Positions 18,301 to 26,077 of a stretch of DNA of 44,691 bases are shown here, in pieces. The notes below the pieces were generated by a model that was not told the origin of the DNA, searched no databases, and worked only from the letters and a program-made list of their open reading frames with translations. Source of the DNA: LZORAL124-50-18 sp051208045 (GTDB taxonomy: Bacteria; Pseudomonadota; Gammaproteobacteria; Pseudomonadales; Oleiphilaceae); contig JBPJFY010000022.1 of the NCBI GenBank assembly GCA_051208045.1, forward strand, positions 1 through 44,691. Reading direction: 5' to 3'. The translations under genes were made by a program, and so were the position numbers. Position 1 is the stretch's first letter. Each line of letters begins with the position of its first letter.

Positions 18301-21203
18301 CCCACCACGGCCTGCATAAGATCCGCGATGTCATCGTTCATGAAAATCGAGCCATCGATAATCTTGTTCAGCAGGTTTTCGATGGACCAGGCGAGTTCGC
18401 CGGCAACCGTCGCGCCGACCATTCGTCCGCTGCCTTTCAAGGTATGGAATGCTCGACGCAATTCCGTCAGTGCTTCACGATTATCGTGCTCAGACAGGTA
18501 GGTAGGCAGAAATTCATCAATGGTCCCGAGTACTTCTTCCGCTTCTTCGATAAAGATTTCAATGATCTCATCGTCAATCAGCTCATCTTCCTCTTCTTCC
18601 TCTGGCGCCATATCGACAAGCGCTTCTTCAGAATCAGAGGTTTCGACAACGTCTTCTTCGGCCAGCGTTGCAAACTCACTGTCCAACTCGGCCTCTAGTT
18701 CGGTGTCATCCGACTTAGCACGCTCTTCTTCCGGTATCTCTTCGGGTTCGTCACGTTCAGCATCCAGCTGGGCTTTCGTTTGCGGCGTGTAAATCAGCGT
18801 TGCACCACCTTCAAACGTTGTCGGCTCAGGCGCTTCTTCCGGTTCTACAGCCTCAACGTCCTGGCCAGCTTCAGTTTCCGCCGCCATATCTTCAGAAGCC
18901 ACCGCTTCAGACACTTCTGCTTCGCCTGGCTCCTCGTGCTCTTCCCAATCCGGCTCCGCATCTTTGATCGCCTGCGCCGCCTTCAAATCACTGTCGGTTT
19001 CCGCCGTCTCAAGTTGAGACTGCTTGTTGCTCGCGATCAGTTCTGCCTGCGAAACGAACTCGCTGATATCCGGTGCATCGCGCTGTTCCTTGAACGCATC
19101 AATGACGCCGGGCAGGAAGCGTATGACGTTTGCCAACAGCTCAAACATTTGGTTGTTGTGAGTGATGGTGCTGTCAATCACGCGATTCAGCATGTTCTCG
19201 ACCGCCCAGGCCAGTTCACCTACGGTCGCCGCACCCACCAACCGACCACTGCCTTTCAGGGTATGGAACGCACGACGCAGTTCGGCCAGGGCGCGCGGAT
19301 CTTCCGGTGCGTCCCGATAGGCCGGGAAGTACTCATCCATCGACTCAAGCACTTCCTGAGCTTCTTCAATGAAGATCTCAATGATTTCATCATCGATAAG
19401 ATCGTCATCCCGCTCTTTTTCCGAGGCAGAAACTTCGACAATGGTTTCTTCTGTCGGTGTTTCAGGCTGGAGGGTTTGATACGTTTCTTCTGCACCCACG
19501 GGGAAGCCGAGGGCGGTGACACTCTCTTCGGCGACCTGCAAAATCAGGTCATTATCCTGACTGCCGGCACTCAAACGTTCGAGGTAATATTCGATGCTGG
19601 TAATGGCGTCAGCCAGGGTTTCCAACTGCTTCATGTTGGGTGGCTGATCACTGGCCAGCAGGGCTTTTTGAACAAATCGATTACAGGCATCCACCAGGCC
19701 GGCTGCCTGAGACAGCGAAATGATTTGAAGCCCGCCTTTCACCGTGGACAGGATTGCCGGGGCATCATTGATTTCAGACTTATCCCAACCGGAGGCGGAA
19801 AAGCTGACGATGCAATTCTTCGCCTGCTCCAGTCCGTTACGTATTTCCCGAAGTACCGCTTCGTTCGCCGCCTCAATCTGTCCGGGCGCGATGCGGCTTT
19901 CTGCCGACTCTTCTTCCACAGCTTTGGATTGCTGGGTACGCTCGCGTTTCTTTTCTTCGCTCAACCCAGCCAGTGTTCCTTCCACGTACAGCAATGCGCC
20001 CGCGATGTCCATAATGGTTGCATCATCGGGCGACTCGCCGGAATCTACGTGCTTCTGGATAGTGGCAATCTGCTCTTCGATCACCTGTCTCGGGGTGGAG
20101 AGCCCGAGAATCGTTATGGTATTACTGATCTGGTGCAGCCCTGGCAGCACATCCTCGAGATCAGACACATCCCGATATTCGCTGCGTACATACAGGTCCA
20201 GCTGGTCCTTTATTCGTGCCAGCTCATCCGAAATCACATTGGTTACAGAAGAAATGGTGTCTTTACCCGGCCCCATTTCCCGACCGCGCTCAGCGTCGAT
20301 TTCTTCCTGCGTGGATAGCGCCTGGCCCAGACTGAAGCGTTGCTTCACCTTTGTGGCATGAGCCAGGTTCGTGTCCGTTTTTGCGATGTAAAATAAGACG
20401 TTTTTCAGTACGTCTTCGTTGACCGGTAACACCAGTGCTTCATGTCGATCATCGTACAAATCCTTCAGCACGTGCTCAACGTCAATGACCAGCTTCTTAA
20501 TGGCGCTGCTGGCTTCCAGTTCGTGTGTGGCCAACATTTCCATGAGCGCCGCCACCACCGTCCAGAATTCTGCATGGGGTGTATGCTGGCACAGCTTTTC
20601 CAGTCGCAGGGCCACTTTATGCAAATAATGGAGGTTTTCTTCGACTTTTTCGTTTTTCTTGATTCCCAGCAACGCTGCGCGATACATCTTGCGGAGCTTT
20701 TTCAGGTGCTCCACCATCTTCGGATCCTGGAGCCGATGCCGGGCTGAATCTGCAGCTGTGTAGCGGACGGGAGTCAAATTAGGCGTGAAGAGCGAACTGT
20801 CTGAAAGCAACGTTTCGCCTCGACAGGCGCGCAAGTCATTCAGAATCGGAAGCAACAATACCGGTACGTCTTTGCGCCCGGCGGTCAGATGCTCTAAATA
20901 ATCAGGCAATTTCAGAATTGCCTGCATCAGCACGGAAATCGCATCGGTAACCCGTTCGATGCGCTTATGAATCAGCTTGTCCGCGAGTTTTTCCATTTCC
21001 TCGGCGAGCAAGGCGGCACCATAAAACTCCACCATTTGTAAGGTGCCGTGTACCTGGTGAATGTAGTTGAGGCAGAACCGAATCTGAGCAACATCATCCC
21101 GATTGTCCGCAAACGCCTCCAGCGCTTGTCGCGCCTGGTTCAACGTTTCGTCTATCTCGCCTCTTACCCATTCCAGGGCAACGTAGTCATGGCCATTCCC
21201 CAT
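12357..21203 (-). CDS. chpA: Giant chemosensory hybrid kinase ChpA with multiple HPt modules
   Basis: This 2,948-residue protein is the CheA-type kinase of the Chp/Pil system. P. aeruginosa ChpA has about 2,470 residues with six HPt, one Ser-type and one Thr-type module. Here the phospho-site positions are: His49 (YIHQVHGTL), His357 (LHQISN, poorly conserved), Ser486 (LSTVKGG, Ser for His), His647, His920, His1094, Gln1236 (LQTLANG), His1415, His1575, His1763, His1926, Asp2078 (LDALKGS) and His2216. The eight His between 647 and 2216 have the HTLKG motif. After these come a dimerisation domain (~2340-2430), a HATPase with LRNALDHGIEDRE and GRGVGMDVV (~2490-2665), a CheW domain (~2670-2805) and a receiver (~2820-2945, phospho-acceptor Asp2879). 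Linkers between modules are long and acidic. GGAG 5 nt before the ATG supports the start. The gene lies 16 nt after pilK and 14 nt before chpB. Its output is probably phospho-transfer to PilG and PilH. Confidence 0.95.
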   Translation of the reverse strand: MGNGHDYVALEWVRGEIDETLNQARQALEAFADNRDDVAQIRFCLNYIHQVHGTLQMVEFYGAALLAEEMEKLADKLIHKRIERVTDAISVLMQAILKLPDYLEHLTAGRKDVPVLLLPILNDLRACRGETLLSDSSLFTPNLTPVRYTAADSARHRLQDPKMVEHLKKLRKMYRAALLGIKKNEKVEENLHYLHKVALRLEKLCQHTPHAEFWTVVAALMEMLATHELEASSAIKKLVIDVEHVLKDLYDDRHEALVLPVNEDVLKNVLFYIAKTDTNLAHATKVKQRFSLGQALSTQEEIDAERGREMGPGKDTISSVTNVISDELARIKDQLDLYVRSEYRDVSDLEDVLPGLHQISNTITILGLSTPRQVIEEQIATIQKHVDSGESPDDATIMDIAGALLYVEGTLAGLSEEKKRERTQQSKAVEEESAESRIAPGQIEAANEAVLREIRNGLEQAKNCIVSFSASGWDKSEINDAPAILSTVKGGLQIISLSQAAGLVDACNRFVQKALLASDQPPNMKQLETLADAITSIEYYLERLSAGSQDNDLILQVAEESVTALGFPVGAEETYQTLQPETPTEETIVEVSASEKERDDDLIDDEIIEIFIEEAQEVLESMDEYFPAYRDAPEDPRALAELRRAFHTLKGSGRLVGAATVGELAWAVENMLNRVIDSTITHNNQMFELLANVIRFLPGVIDAFKEQRDAPDISEFVSQAELIASNKQSQLETAETDSDLKAAQAIKDAEPDWEEHEEPGEAEVSEAVASEDMAAETEAGQDVEAVEPEEAPEPTTFEGGATLIYTPQTKAQLDAERDEPEEIPEEERAKSDDTELEAELDSEFATLAEEDVVETSDSEEALVDMAPEEEEEDELIDDEIIEIFIEEAEEVLGTIDEFLPTYLSEHDNREALTELRRAFHTLKGSGRMVGATVAGELAWSIENLLNKIIDGSIFMNDDIADLMQAVVGILPDLVEDFKLQRKPSHDTAVYESQASALAKGELVQPLRSVMAPAASAPGVEAVESAQEEAGAVEDSAPELPTISEDAGLLVDPVLLEIFESETRTHIATLREFGEQFEAAGEPISMTDDVSRALHTLKGSANTAGIEPIAKIVIPVEKFAKDARAVNVFADQSVIDIFEIFVSFIETGLNQLSTTPQKEIEGTEDFLKDLAAVQLEKLSDYDVDAESAVSEKPDPQLINIFLTTGIDILLDAERILEHWKHNPVPGEELEQLVGELQTLANGAEVAQLTHVEDLCRALELAYEHARDESFAKDDYFISTVIAGHEALLNRMDQVAAGLATHPDPELLDRLSALAPDYADVVPPVLSDAVSEESVLSEGLDALDEIPTLSEEEELAGVPEEEVLVDPGSYIALDPEMVEIFLEEANDLIDESGEQLQRLSENMQDKDVLGQLQRTLHTLKGGARMAEIAAIGDLSHELESLFERLGDGRLQPREELTGLLFACHDSLAGMVESIAANNSCEPANELVQQVARYIAGGGAAEVAPVEVPVARPEEDQVFTTEAGDSGAFTDTDYDPEMVEIFLEEAFDIINNTSDLLDNWHHNLGELSFIKELQRELHTLKGGARMAELSPIGDLAHEMENVFERLVDGRMDASEALVQLCLRCHDALSGMVDSIANQQPLTAATELEAQLAAALQGASFSVSEPEIEVPDESLTEDVAEEAMEASAPEEEGTSEDEATAEGEELAEHAQEDAIAGAEQVTLDPEMVEIFLEEAEDIIHNSGELLNNWESDLSDTGFVKELQRELHTLKGGARMAEISAIGDLAHEMENIFERITDGRMQASEAIVALSLKCHDELATMVEMVASTGSVKAAPHLIAELQAMLAGGASAAPEMVAVEDLEAPAMEAPVAEEEIEEPVSEEAFEALDPEMAEIFLEEAQELIDSTANSLQDWTDDFDNLDISKALQRDMHTLKGGARMSGIQAIGDLAHELETLFESIVEGKIRPTDNIKDLMLECHDALAGMVEDVTANKLPQPAKSLIDAILEVANEGATESVVAETIKLERAGEDKMESLVTDPDHDNIVEMFIDESEEQIGHIRDRVDAWKSNPDDLQSVIEIQRALDALKGSAKLADIDPVDNLASAMAKAAEQTMEGNASVTEELLTLSEQGVAMLSEMLAKLSNGQPVPRATDLIQALSTLSLSEERDVATAEVSGSEEDAEVIEIFLEEANDLLETIDNQMDGWSKDPSNQAFNKELQRALHTLKGGARLSGLKSLGDASHAFESMLIQSEDDTPVFDGDFREQAQKHFDGLNELVETVRESHREMVERGPVATPQAPAAAEDKAAPVAKSAAQTEETQIIGRQMAPDQATKPPQAAQPAARQAQQETVRVGAGLLDELVNLAGETSITRGRLETQISDFSHTLEEMTATIERLKEQLRRMDIETEAQVLFRVEREGTGTGADYSDDFDPLEMDRYSSIQQLSRALTESASDLMDLKDELAEKSRDAETLLLQQSRINTELQEGLMKTRMIPFSSMVPRLRRIVRQVSGELKKKVEFDVHNAEGEMDRTVLERMVAPLEHMLRNALDHGIEDRERRLASGKSESGTIDLSLSREGGDIVLRMKDDGGGIPVEVIRKKAIERGLLDESTQISNHEVLQFIMQAGFSTAQKVTQISGRGVGMDVVASEIKQLGGQITIDSEVGRGTEFTIRLPFTVSVNRALMVNTGEDFYAIPLNTIEGIVRVSSYELEEYYKPDAPLYEYAGKKYKLQYIGSLLQSEHKPKLQGQPLPLPVILVRGGEQSMALQVDSLMGSREIVVKSMGAQFSSVRGVSGATILGDGSVVVILDLPALIRADMNVLQQKGKVEEKVAPISFRPTQVMVVDDSVTVRKVTTRLLQRNGMEVITAKDGVDAVSILQEVKPDIMLLDIEMPRMDGFEVASFVRHDEHLQDVPIVMITSRTGQKHKDRAMSIGVNEYLGKPFQEKTLLSTIEKLVKK

Positions 21204-21219
21204 AACTTCTCCAGTCGCT

Positions 21220-22113
21220 CTATATCTCTTCAGGCTTGCGCATGAACGCCAGCACCTTGTCGTTCTTTATTCTCTCCAGGTACGGATGTTTGAGATCGAC
21301 CACTTCCCCCAATCCCAACACGAGTAACCCACCTGGTACCAATTTCTTCGCAAGCTGTGACAAAATTTCCGTCCTGCGCCATTTTTTAAAATAAATGAGC
21401 ACATTCTGGCAGTAGATAATATCCATGCTGCTCAGTGGAGCCAAATCCAGCTCCAGGATATTGACCCGAGCAAAACAGACCCGATTTTTTATTTCCTGTG
21501 CAATTCGAAAAGCCTGTCTGGACTCATCGACCTGGAAATATCGTTCTTTCAACTCATCGCTGAGCGTAACCAGCTTTCGAGGCGGATACACACCCGCTCT
21601 CGCCTTTTCTAACACAGGCTTGCTGATATCCGTTCCGGTGACACCAAAATAATTTCGAATATCCAGCACGTTGAAACATTCATTCAGTAACATGGCCAGG
21701 GAGTAAGGCTCTTCACCGGACGAACATCCCACGCTCCAAATCGCTAGCGGGTGTTTTTCCAATACCTCTCTCGGACGGGTCATGACGTAATCCCTGACCA
21801 GATCCAAGCCATCGGGGTCCCGGTAGAAGCGTGTTTCCTGAACCGTCAGGCGATCGACCAGTATCAACCACTCGATGACGCCTGCCGTACCGGATTTAAC
21901 CTTCTCAAAGTATTCCTCATAGCTTGCACAACCAATCTCTCGCATGCGTGCGCCCAGATTGGTCTGCAGAAAAACTTTCCGATGAACAGGCAAACTGAGC
22001 CCAATTCGGTCTTCCAGTAGCTCTTGCCACTTGCTAAACAGGTCATCATCCAGCTCAGGAAGCTTTTGTAAAGACCACGAACCTGTTTGTGTTAAGTCCA
22101 GTTTGTCTGACAT
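21220..22113 (-). CDS. pilK: CheR-type chemoreceptor methyltransferase PilK
   Basis: This 297-residue enzyme transfers methyl groups from S-adenosylmethionine to receptor glutamates, probably on PilJ. The N-terminal CheR helical domain (residues ~20-100, with VQETRFYRDP) precedes the Rossmann domain. That domain has the SAM motif IWSVGCSSGEEPYSLAM, then GTDISKPVLEKAR and DIIYCQNVLIYF. The C-terminus ends KNDKVLAFMRK. The gene lies between pilJ and chpA, exactly as in P. aeruginosa. It is paired with the methylesterase ChpB in the same operon. Confidence 0.93.
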   Translation of the reverse strand: MSDKLDLTQTGSWSLQKLPELDDDLFSKWQELLEDRIGLSLPVHRKVFLQTNLGARMREIGCASYEEYFEKVKSGTAGVIEWLILVDRLTVQETRFYRDPDGLDLVRDYVMTRPREVLEKHPLAIWSVGCSSGEEPYSLAMLLNECFNVLDIRNYFGVTGTDISKPVLEKARAGVYPPRKLVTLSDELKERYFQVDESRQAFRIAQEIKNRVCFARVNILELDLAPLSSMDIIYCQNVLIYFKKWRRTEILSQLAKKLVPGGLLVLGLGEVVDLKHPYLERIKNDKVLAFMRKPEEI

Positions 22114-22171
22114 CAGTTTTCACTGCATACCTCGCTTTGGGTCTCAAAACGAAGCCTCCGCGCAATTGCTA

Positions 22172-24223
22172 TCAAGCCATATCGGATTCTTGGTCTTCTC
22201 CTTCTTCCGGAAGTTTGAAGCCGGCTACTGAGTTTCTGAGCTGGTTCGCCATTTCTGCCAGATTACCGATCGACTTCGCTGTCGCATTGGTACCGGCTGA
22301 GGTTTGTGAGGTGATCTCCTGAATAACATTCATCGTATTGGAGATGTGGCCCGCGGACGAAGATTGCTGTCGCGCGGCGTTGGAAATGTTCTGGATCAAG
22401 TCCGCCAGGTTCATCGATACGTTCTCGATCTCTTCCAGCGCCACACCCGCATCCTGAGCCAGTCGGGCTCCGCGTACCACCTCTGCCGTGGTGTGCTCCA
22501 TGGAAATTACCGCTTCGTTTGTATCGCTCTGAATGGTTTTAACCAGTGCTTCAATCTGCTTGGTTGCCGCAGAGGAACGTTCCGCCAGTCGCTGCACCTC
22601 GTCCGCAACCACCGCAAAGCCTCGCCCTGCATCCCCGGCCATAGAGGCCTGGATCGCCGCGTTGAGAGACAGAATGTTGGTCTGGTCTGCGATGTCGTTG
22701 ATCAGTGATACGATATCCCCGATTTCCTGGGAAGATTCACCCAGTCGCTTGATACGTTTTGATGTTTCCTGAATCTGTTCCCGGATGGTATCCATCCCGC
22801 GAATGGTGTTCTGTACCACCTCGGCACCCTTTTTCGCGATCGCAACCGACCGCTCCGCAACCGCGGAGGATTCCGCTGCGTTGGAAGATACCTGATCGAT
22901 GGACACCGCCATCTCGTTCACCGCCGCAGAAGCCCCGGCAATTTCCTGCGCCTGGTGCTCGGATGCATCGGCCAGATGCATCGCTGTCGCCTGAGTTTCC
23001 TGAGCCGCCGCAGCAACCTGTACCGCAGTATCCCGGATCGCTTTTACCAGACCACGCATCTGGTCGATCGCGAAGTTAATAGAGTCGGCGATCGCACCGG
23101 TAAAATCTTCGGTTACTGTCGCTTCTGTGGTGAGGTCACCGTCCGCGAGGTCAGCCAGTTCGTCCAGCAGTCGCAGGATCGCATTCTGGTTCTGTTCATT
23201 CTGTTCGGTAGTCTGTCTCAAACGTGCCTGACCCTGACGTACCAGAATCACACCAATGACCAATACATCCAGGAAGATGAGCACAACGATAATACCCACC
23301 GTGGTGGTGCTGAAAAGTCGGCCTTCAGATCGCGTCTGCAGCGTGCTTGCCAATGTCGTAGTTTCGTTTTTCAGGCCCTGCGAGCTGACGAAGATATCAT
23401 CTGCAGCGTTACGCACATTGAAGAGTTCAGGCGAAGATTCCAAAATGGCATCAACGTTCTCGTTGACGAACTGGAAGTCTTCTGCGATGGCTTCTAATCC
23501 ATACACCGCATCTTCGTCCTCGACGCGGGTAATCCCCATCACGTCGTTTCCTTCCACCATGCCGTTCAAGACACGTCCGAACAGTTTCGCATCACGCCCG
23601 AAACGGTCCGCAGCCAGTACCGCGTTTTCATCCCCGGTCAGTACATCGTTGACGGTTCGTACAATTCGCTCTGCGCGGAGCTGTTGACGTTCCGCCACCG
23701 AAATCTGATCTGCCGGCGCATCGTTTTCCAGCAGAATGTCAATCACTTCTTCGTATTCCACCTGCATTTGTGGAATCGTTTCATTCAATGTCTGCGCAAC
23801 CTCATGCAGGGTCAATACCGTTTCCTGAGCCCCGAGAATCTGGTCTGCATTGCCTTTCACGTCATCCCACAACTTCTGCACACCACTTTCCGTGGCCATC
23901 AGGCTGGGAGGAAGGCCGGTTTCCGGGTTACCGCCGATAATGAATTTCCACAATCGTTCGAAGTCATCCCGGGAACGATTCAACTCGTCAAAAGCCGCCT
24001 GCTTGCCGCCCGCTGCTTCCGTCGCGTTTTTCGCAATTTCCTGGGACAATACCCGAAGCTCACTGGCATAATTAATGTATTCATTATCGTGCTTACTATT
24101 TCGGTCAATGATGAAAATAGTCACGATCAATGCAATAAACAGCGCCGCAAATATCACGCCCAGCGCGATCAGCGGCGTGCTGTTTTCCTGGCCTGCATTA
24201 AATTTTCCAGATTTACTTTTCAT
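22172..24223 (-). CDS. pilJ: Type IV pilus chemoreceptor PilJ
   Basis: This 683-residue methyl-accepting chemotaxis protein has one membrane helix at residues ~17-41 and a second at ~305-330. They enclose a long helical periplasmic region with two PilJ-type helical bundles (for example RVLSQEIAKNATEAAGGK). A HAMP segment follows the second helix, and then a long cytoplasmic coiled coil. The signalling tip reads ADQTNILSLNAAIQASMAGD and GRGFAVVADEVQRLAERSS, a PilJ-like variant of the usual LLALNAAIEAARAGE tip. In P. aeruginosa, PilJ senses surface contact through pilins. It is the only chemoreceptor in the window and sits between the adaptor pilI and the methyltransferase pilK. Confidence 0.93.
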   Translation of the reverse strand: MKSKSGKFNAGQENSTPLIALGVIFAALFIALIVTIFIIDRNSKHDNEYINYASELRVLSQEIAKNATEAAGGKQAAFDELNRSRDDFERLWKFIIGGNPETGLPPSLMATESGVQKLWDDVKGNADQILGAQETVLTLHEVAQTLNETIPQMQVEYEEVIDILLENDAPADQISVAERQQLRAERIVRTVNDVLTGDENAVLAADRFGRDAKLFGRVLNGMVEGNDVMGITRVEDEDAVYGLEAIAEDFQFVNENVDAILESSPELFNVRNAADDIFVSSQGLKNETTTLASTLQTRSEGRLFSTTTVGIIVVLIFLDVLVIGVILVRQGQARLRQTTEQNEQNQNAILRLLDELADLADGDLTTEATVTEDFTGAIADSINFAIDQMRGLVKAIRDTAVQVAAAAQETQATAMHLADASEHQAQEIAGASAAVNEMAVSIDQVSSNAAESSAVAERSVAIAKKGAEVVQNTIRGMDTIREQIQETSKRIKRLGESSQEIGDIVSLINDIADQTNILSLNAAIQASMAGDAGRGFAVVADEVQRLAERSSAATKQIEALVKTIQSDTNEAVISMEHTTAEVVRGARLAQDAGVALEEIENVSMNLADLIQNISNAARQQSSSAGHISNTMNVIQEITSQTSAGTNATAKSIGNLAEMANQLRNSVAGFKLPEEGEDQESDMA

Positions 24224-24309
24224 CTTCCGGCTCCCGGCCTTTTGTGATTCTCTTCGTTATTGTTTAGCGGGTTAAACGGCTTTCTTCAAGCCCATTTTTC
24301 TTATTTCTA

Positions 24310-24846
24310 TCATGCCTGTGAGACATCCAGAAAGCGCTCATCCTGACTCAGCGAGACAGTACTGAACACGTTCCATTCCTCTTCGTTTTTGATGTACGAA
24401 CCGTGAATGAATCCAGCCAGCGACTGGGCCACATTATCTGCATAGTTCCGATAGCCATCGACGGCAAAATATTGCATGCCCTGAACACTATCGACCACCA
24501 GGCCGCTGAAAATGTCGCCCTGCTCAATCACCAGCACCCGTTTCTCTCGCAGGGAAACCACACTTTGAGGCAAACTGAAAAACATACCAAGATCCAGAAG
24601 TGGCAGGAGTCGCCCACGCACATTGGACACCCCGTACATCCAATGCTTCACGCCGGGTACCTGGGTAAATCTGGGTAAATGGAGAATTTCCACCACCTCG
24701 CCCATGGGTGCGACATACTTCTGTCCTGCCAGGGTAAAACCGATACCACTCCACAGCTCGACGGTTTCTTCCTGGGCAGGCAGACCTTTAGAGAAGGCTT
24801 TGCTGCGACTGGCAATGTCAGCAAGAATTGAAAATGGACTCGCCAT
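24310..24846 (-). CDS. pilI: CheW-type adaptor PilI
   Basis: This 178-residue protein has a CheW-like domain from residue ~30: GIGFTLAGQKYVAPMGEVVE, the WMYGVSNVRGRLLPLLDLG motif, and SGLVVDSVQGMQYF. It bridges the PilJ receptor and the ChpA kinase. The start is 14 nt after the pilH stop, and the ribosome-binding site is weak, so translation may depend on coupling with pilH. It is distinguished from ChpC by position and better conservation. Confidence 0.9.
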   Translation of the reverse strand: MASPFSILADIASRSKAFSKGLPAQEETVELWSGIGFTLAGQKYVAPMGEVVEILHLPRFTQVPGVKHWMYGVSNVRGRLLPLLDLGMFFSLPQSVVSLREKRVLVIEQGDIFSGLVVDSVQGMQYFAVDGYRNYADNVAQSLAGFIHGSYIKNEEEWNVFSTVSLSQDERFLDVSQA

Positions 24847-24860
24847 CAGGGCATTAACTC

Positions 24861-25223
24861 TTAAGAGAGAAGTTCGTTAATGGTCTTGATCAGTGCGTCT
24901 TCGTTCACAGGTTTTACCAGATAGCCTTTCGCCCCCTGGCGCGTCCCCCACACCCGGTCGGTTTCCTGATCTTTGGTCGTGATAATCACTACCGGAATGG
25001 AAGACGTTTCCGGCGCGCGGGTTAACTGTCGGGTCGCCTGGAACCCATTCAGGCCGGGCATCACCACGTCCATCAATACAAGATCCGGCTGTTCGGCTCT
25101 TGCCACCGCAACCCCATCAGCACCGTTATCCGCGGTAATGATTTCGTGGTTATGTTTTTCCAGAATACTGGATACTTTTCTGACTTCCGTGGGCGAGTCA
25201 TCGACAATCAAAATACGAGCCAT
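24861..25223 (-). CDS. pilH: Single-domain response regulator PilH
   Basis: This 120-residue CheY-like receiver is encoded with the start chosen at ATG 25223, which gives MARILIVDDS. A longer frame has no family match. The acidic pair is Asp8-Asp9, the phospho-acceptor is Asp52 (LVLMDVVMPGLNG) and the conserved Lys is Lys104 (YLVKP). In P. aeruginosa, PilH is the antagonistic or phosphate-sink regulator acting against PilG in twitching motility and cAMP control. Cys is absent from the domain. Confidence 0.92.
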   Translation of the reverse strand: MARILIVDDSPTEVRKVSSILEKHNHEIITADNGADGVAVARAEQPDLVLMDVVMPGLNGFQATRQLTRAPETSSIPVVIITTKDQETDRVWGTRQGAKGYLVKPVNEDALIKTINELLS

Positions 25224-25321
25224 AGTTCCCCCGATTTGACACATTCCAATTAAAAAAGAGATTAACATTCTGCACGTTACGGCAACCGTTAGCCACGTAC
25301 TGCATCAGGCAGAATAAGAGA

Positions 25322-25720
25322 TCATTCACTGCTTGAAATCGCCGGCAAATGCGCCTTGATGGTACCCAGCAATTCATCTTTACTAAACGGCTTGGTCAGA
25401 TATTGATCTGAACCAACAATACGGCCTTTTGCCTTATCGAACAGACCATCCTTACTGGACAGCATAATCACAGGCGTCGACTTGAATGCGCTGTTATTTT
25501 TAATAAGTGCACATGTTTGATAACCGTCCAATCGAGGCATCATGATATCGACAAAAATGATATCCGGATGGGTATCTGCGATTTTAGCCAGAGCATCAAA
25601 GCCATCCGTCGCCGTGATGACATTGCAACCGACCTTTTTCAGCAGCGTTTCGGCAGTGCGCCGAATCGTCTTACTGTCATCAATCACCATGATTTTTAGG
25701 TTTTCGAAATTATCTTCCAT
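25322..25720 (-). CDS. pilG: Single-domain response regulator PilG
   Basis: This 132-residue CheY-like receiver has Asp14-Asp15 (MVIDDS), phospho-acceptor Asp58 (IIFVDIMMPRLDG) and Lys110 (YLTKPF). The N-terminal MEDNFENLKIMVIDDSKTIR matches the PilG type. It is the first gene of the long minus-strand array. In P. aeruginosa, PilG promotes pilus extension and adenylate cyclase CyaB activity. A weak AGGG precedes the ATG by about 11 nt. Confidence 0.92.
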   Translation of the reverse strand: MEDNFENLKIMVIDDSKTIRRTAETLLKKVGCNVITATDGFDALAKIADTHPDIIFVDIMMPRLDGYQTCALIKNNSAFKSTPVIMLSSKDGLFDKAKGRIVGSDQYLTKPFSKDELLGTIKAHLPAISSSE

Positions 25721-25801
25721 TGTTTAACTGCCCTGAGCTATATCAAACAACTGTACCTATTTTATTAGCCAAACGGAGAATAAAATAAATCACTACCAGT
25801 A

Positions 25802-25873
25802 TGTTAACGTGTTCTTTTAACATAGATTCATTATTCAATCCATAAACACTTATTATTTATAGTTTAATAAGTG
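25802..25873. promoter_or_regulatory. Two AT-rich inverted repeats in the pilG-gshB divergent region
   Basis: The 357-bp gap 25721-26077 separates divergent pilG and gshB and contains no gene. Two palindromic elements stand out: TGTTAA-N9-TTAACA (25802-25807 and 25817-25822), and the perfect 9-bp repeat CACTTATTA / TAATAAGTG (25847-25855 and 25865-25873) with a 9-nt spacer. Both have the size of dimeric regulator sites. The region is clearly richer in A+T than its flanks. I could not place a convincing -35/-10 pair for either gene. Confidence 0.45.
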
Positions 25874-26077
25874 AAATATAGAAAGCGCCAGTTTGTATCT
25901 AAATTGTCACCACGGTTGTGGACAGGTTCAGATTAGTTCAATATCGCTTCTTCTCGCTTTTGTTTTGGCCAATAACCCGTTTAGACTAAGCATAGTACAA
26001 ATATTCATACTACCAATATCAATTTCAGGTGATTTGCACGCAATTCTGTTTCCACCACCTACCAAGGAGTTCCGTTT

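Noticed and set aside
14835..20318. Very long open frames on the plus strand opposite chpA (for example 14835-16226 and 18780-20318)
   Set aside because: They are antisense shadows of the repetitive, acidic chpA modules. Their translations repeat Phe/Arg/His-rich patterns such as 'RFFEEDFHHFRIQR' that mirror the minus-strand motif, and they lack ribosome-binding sites or family features.
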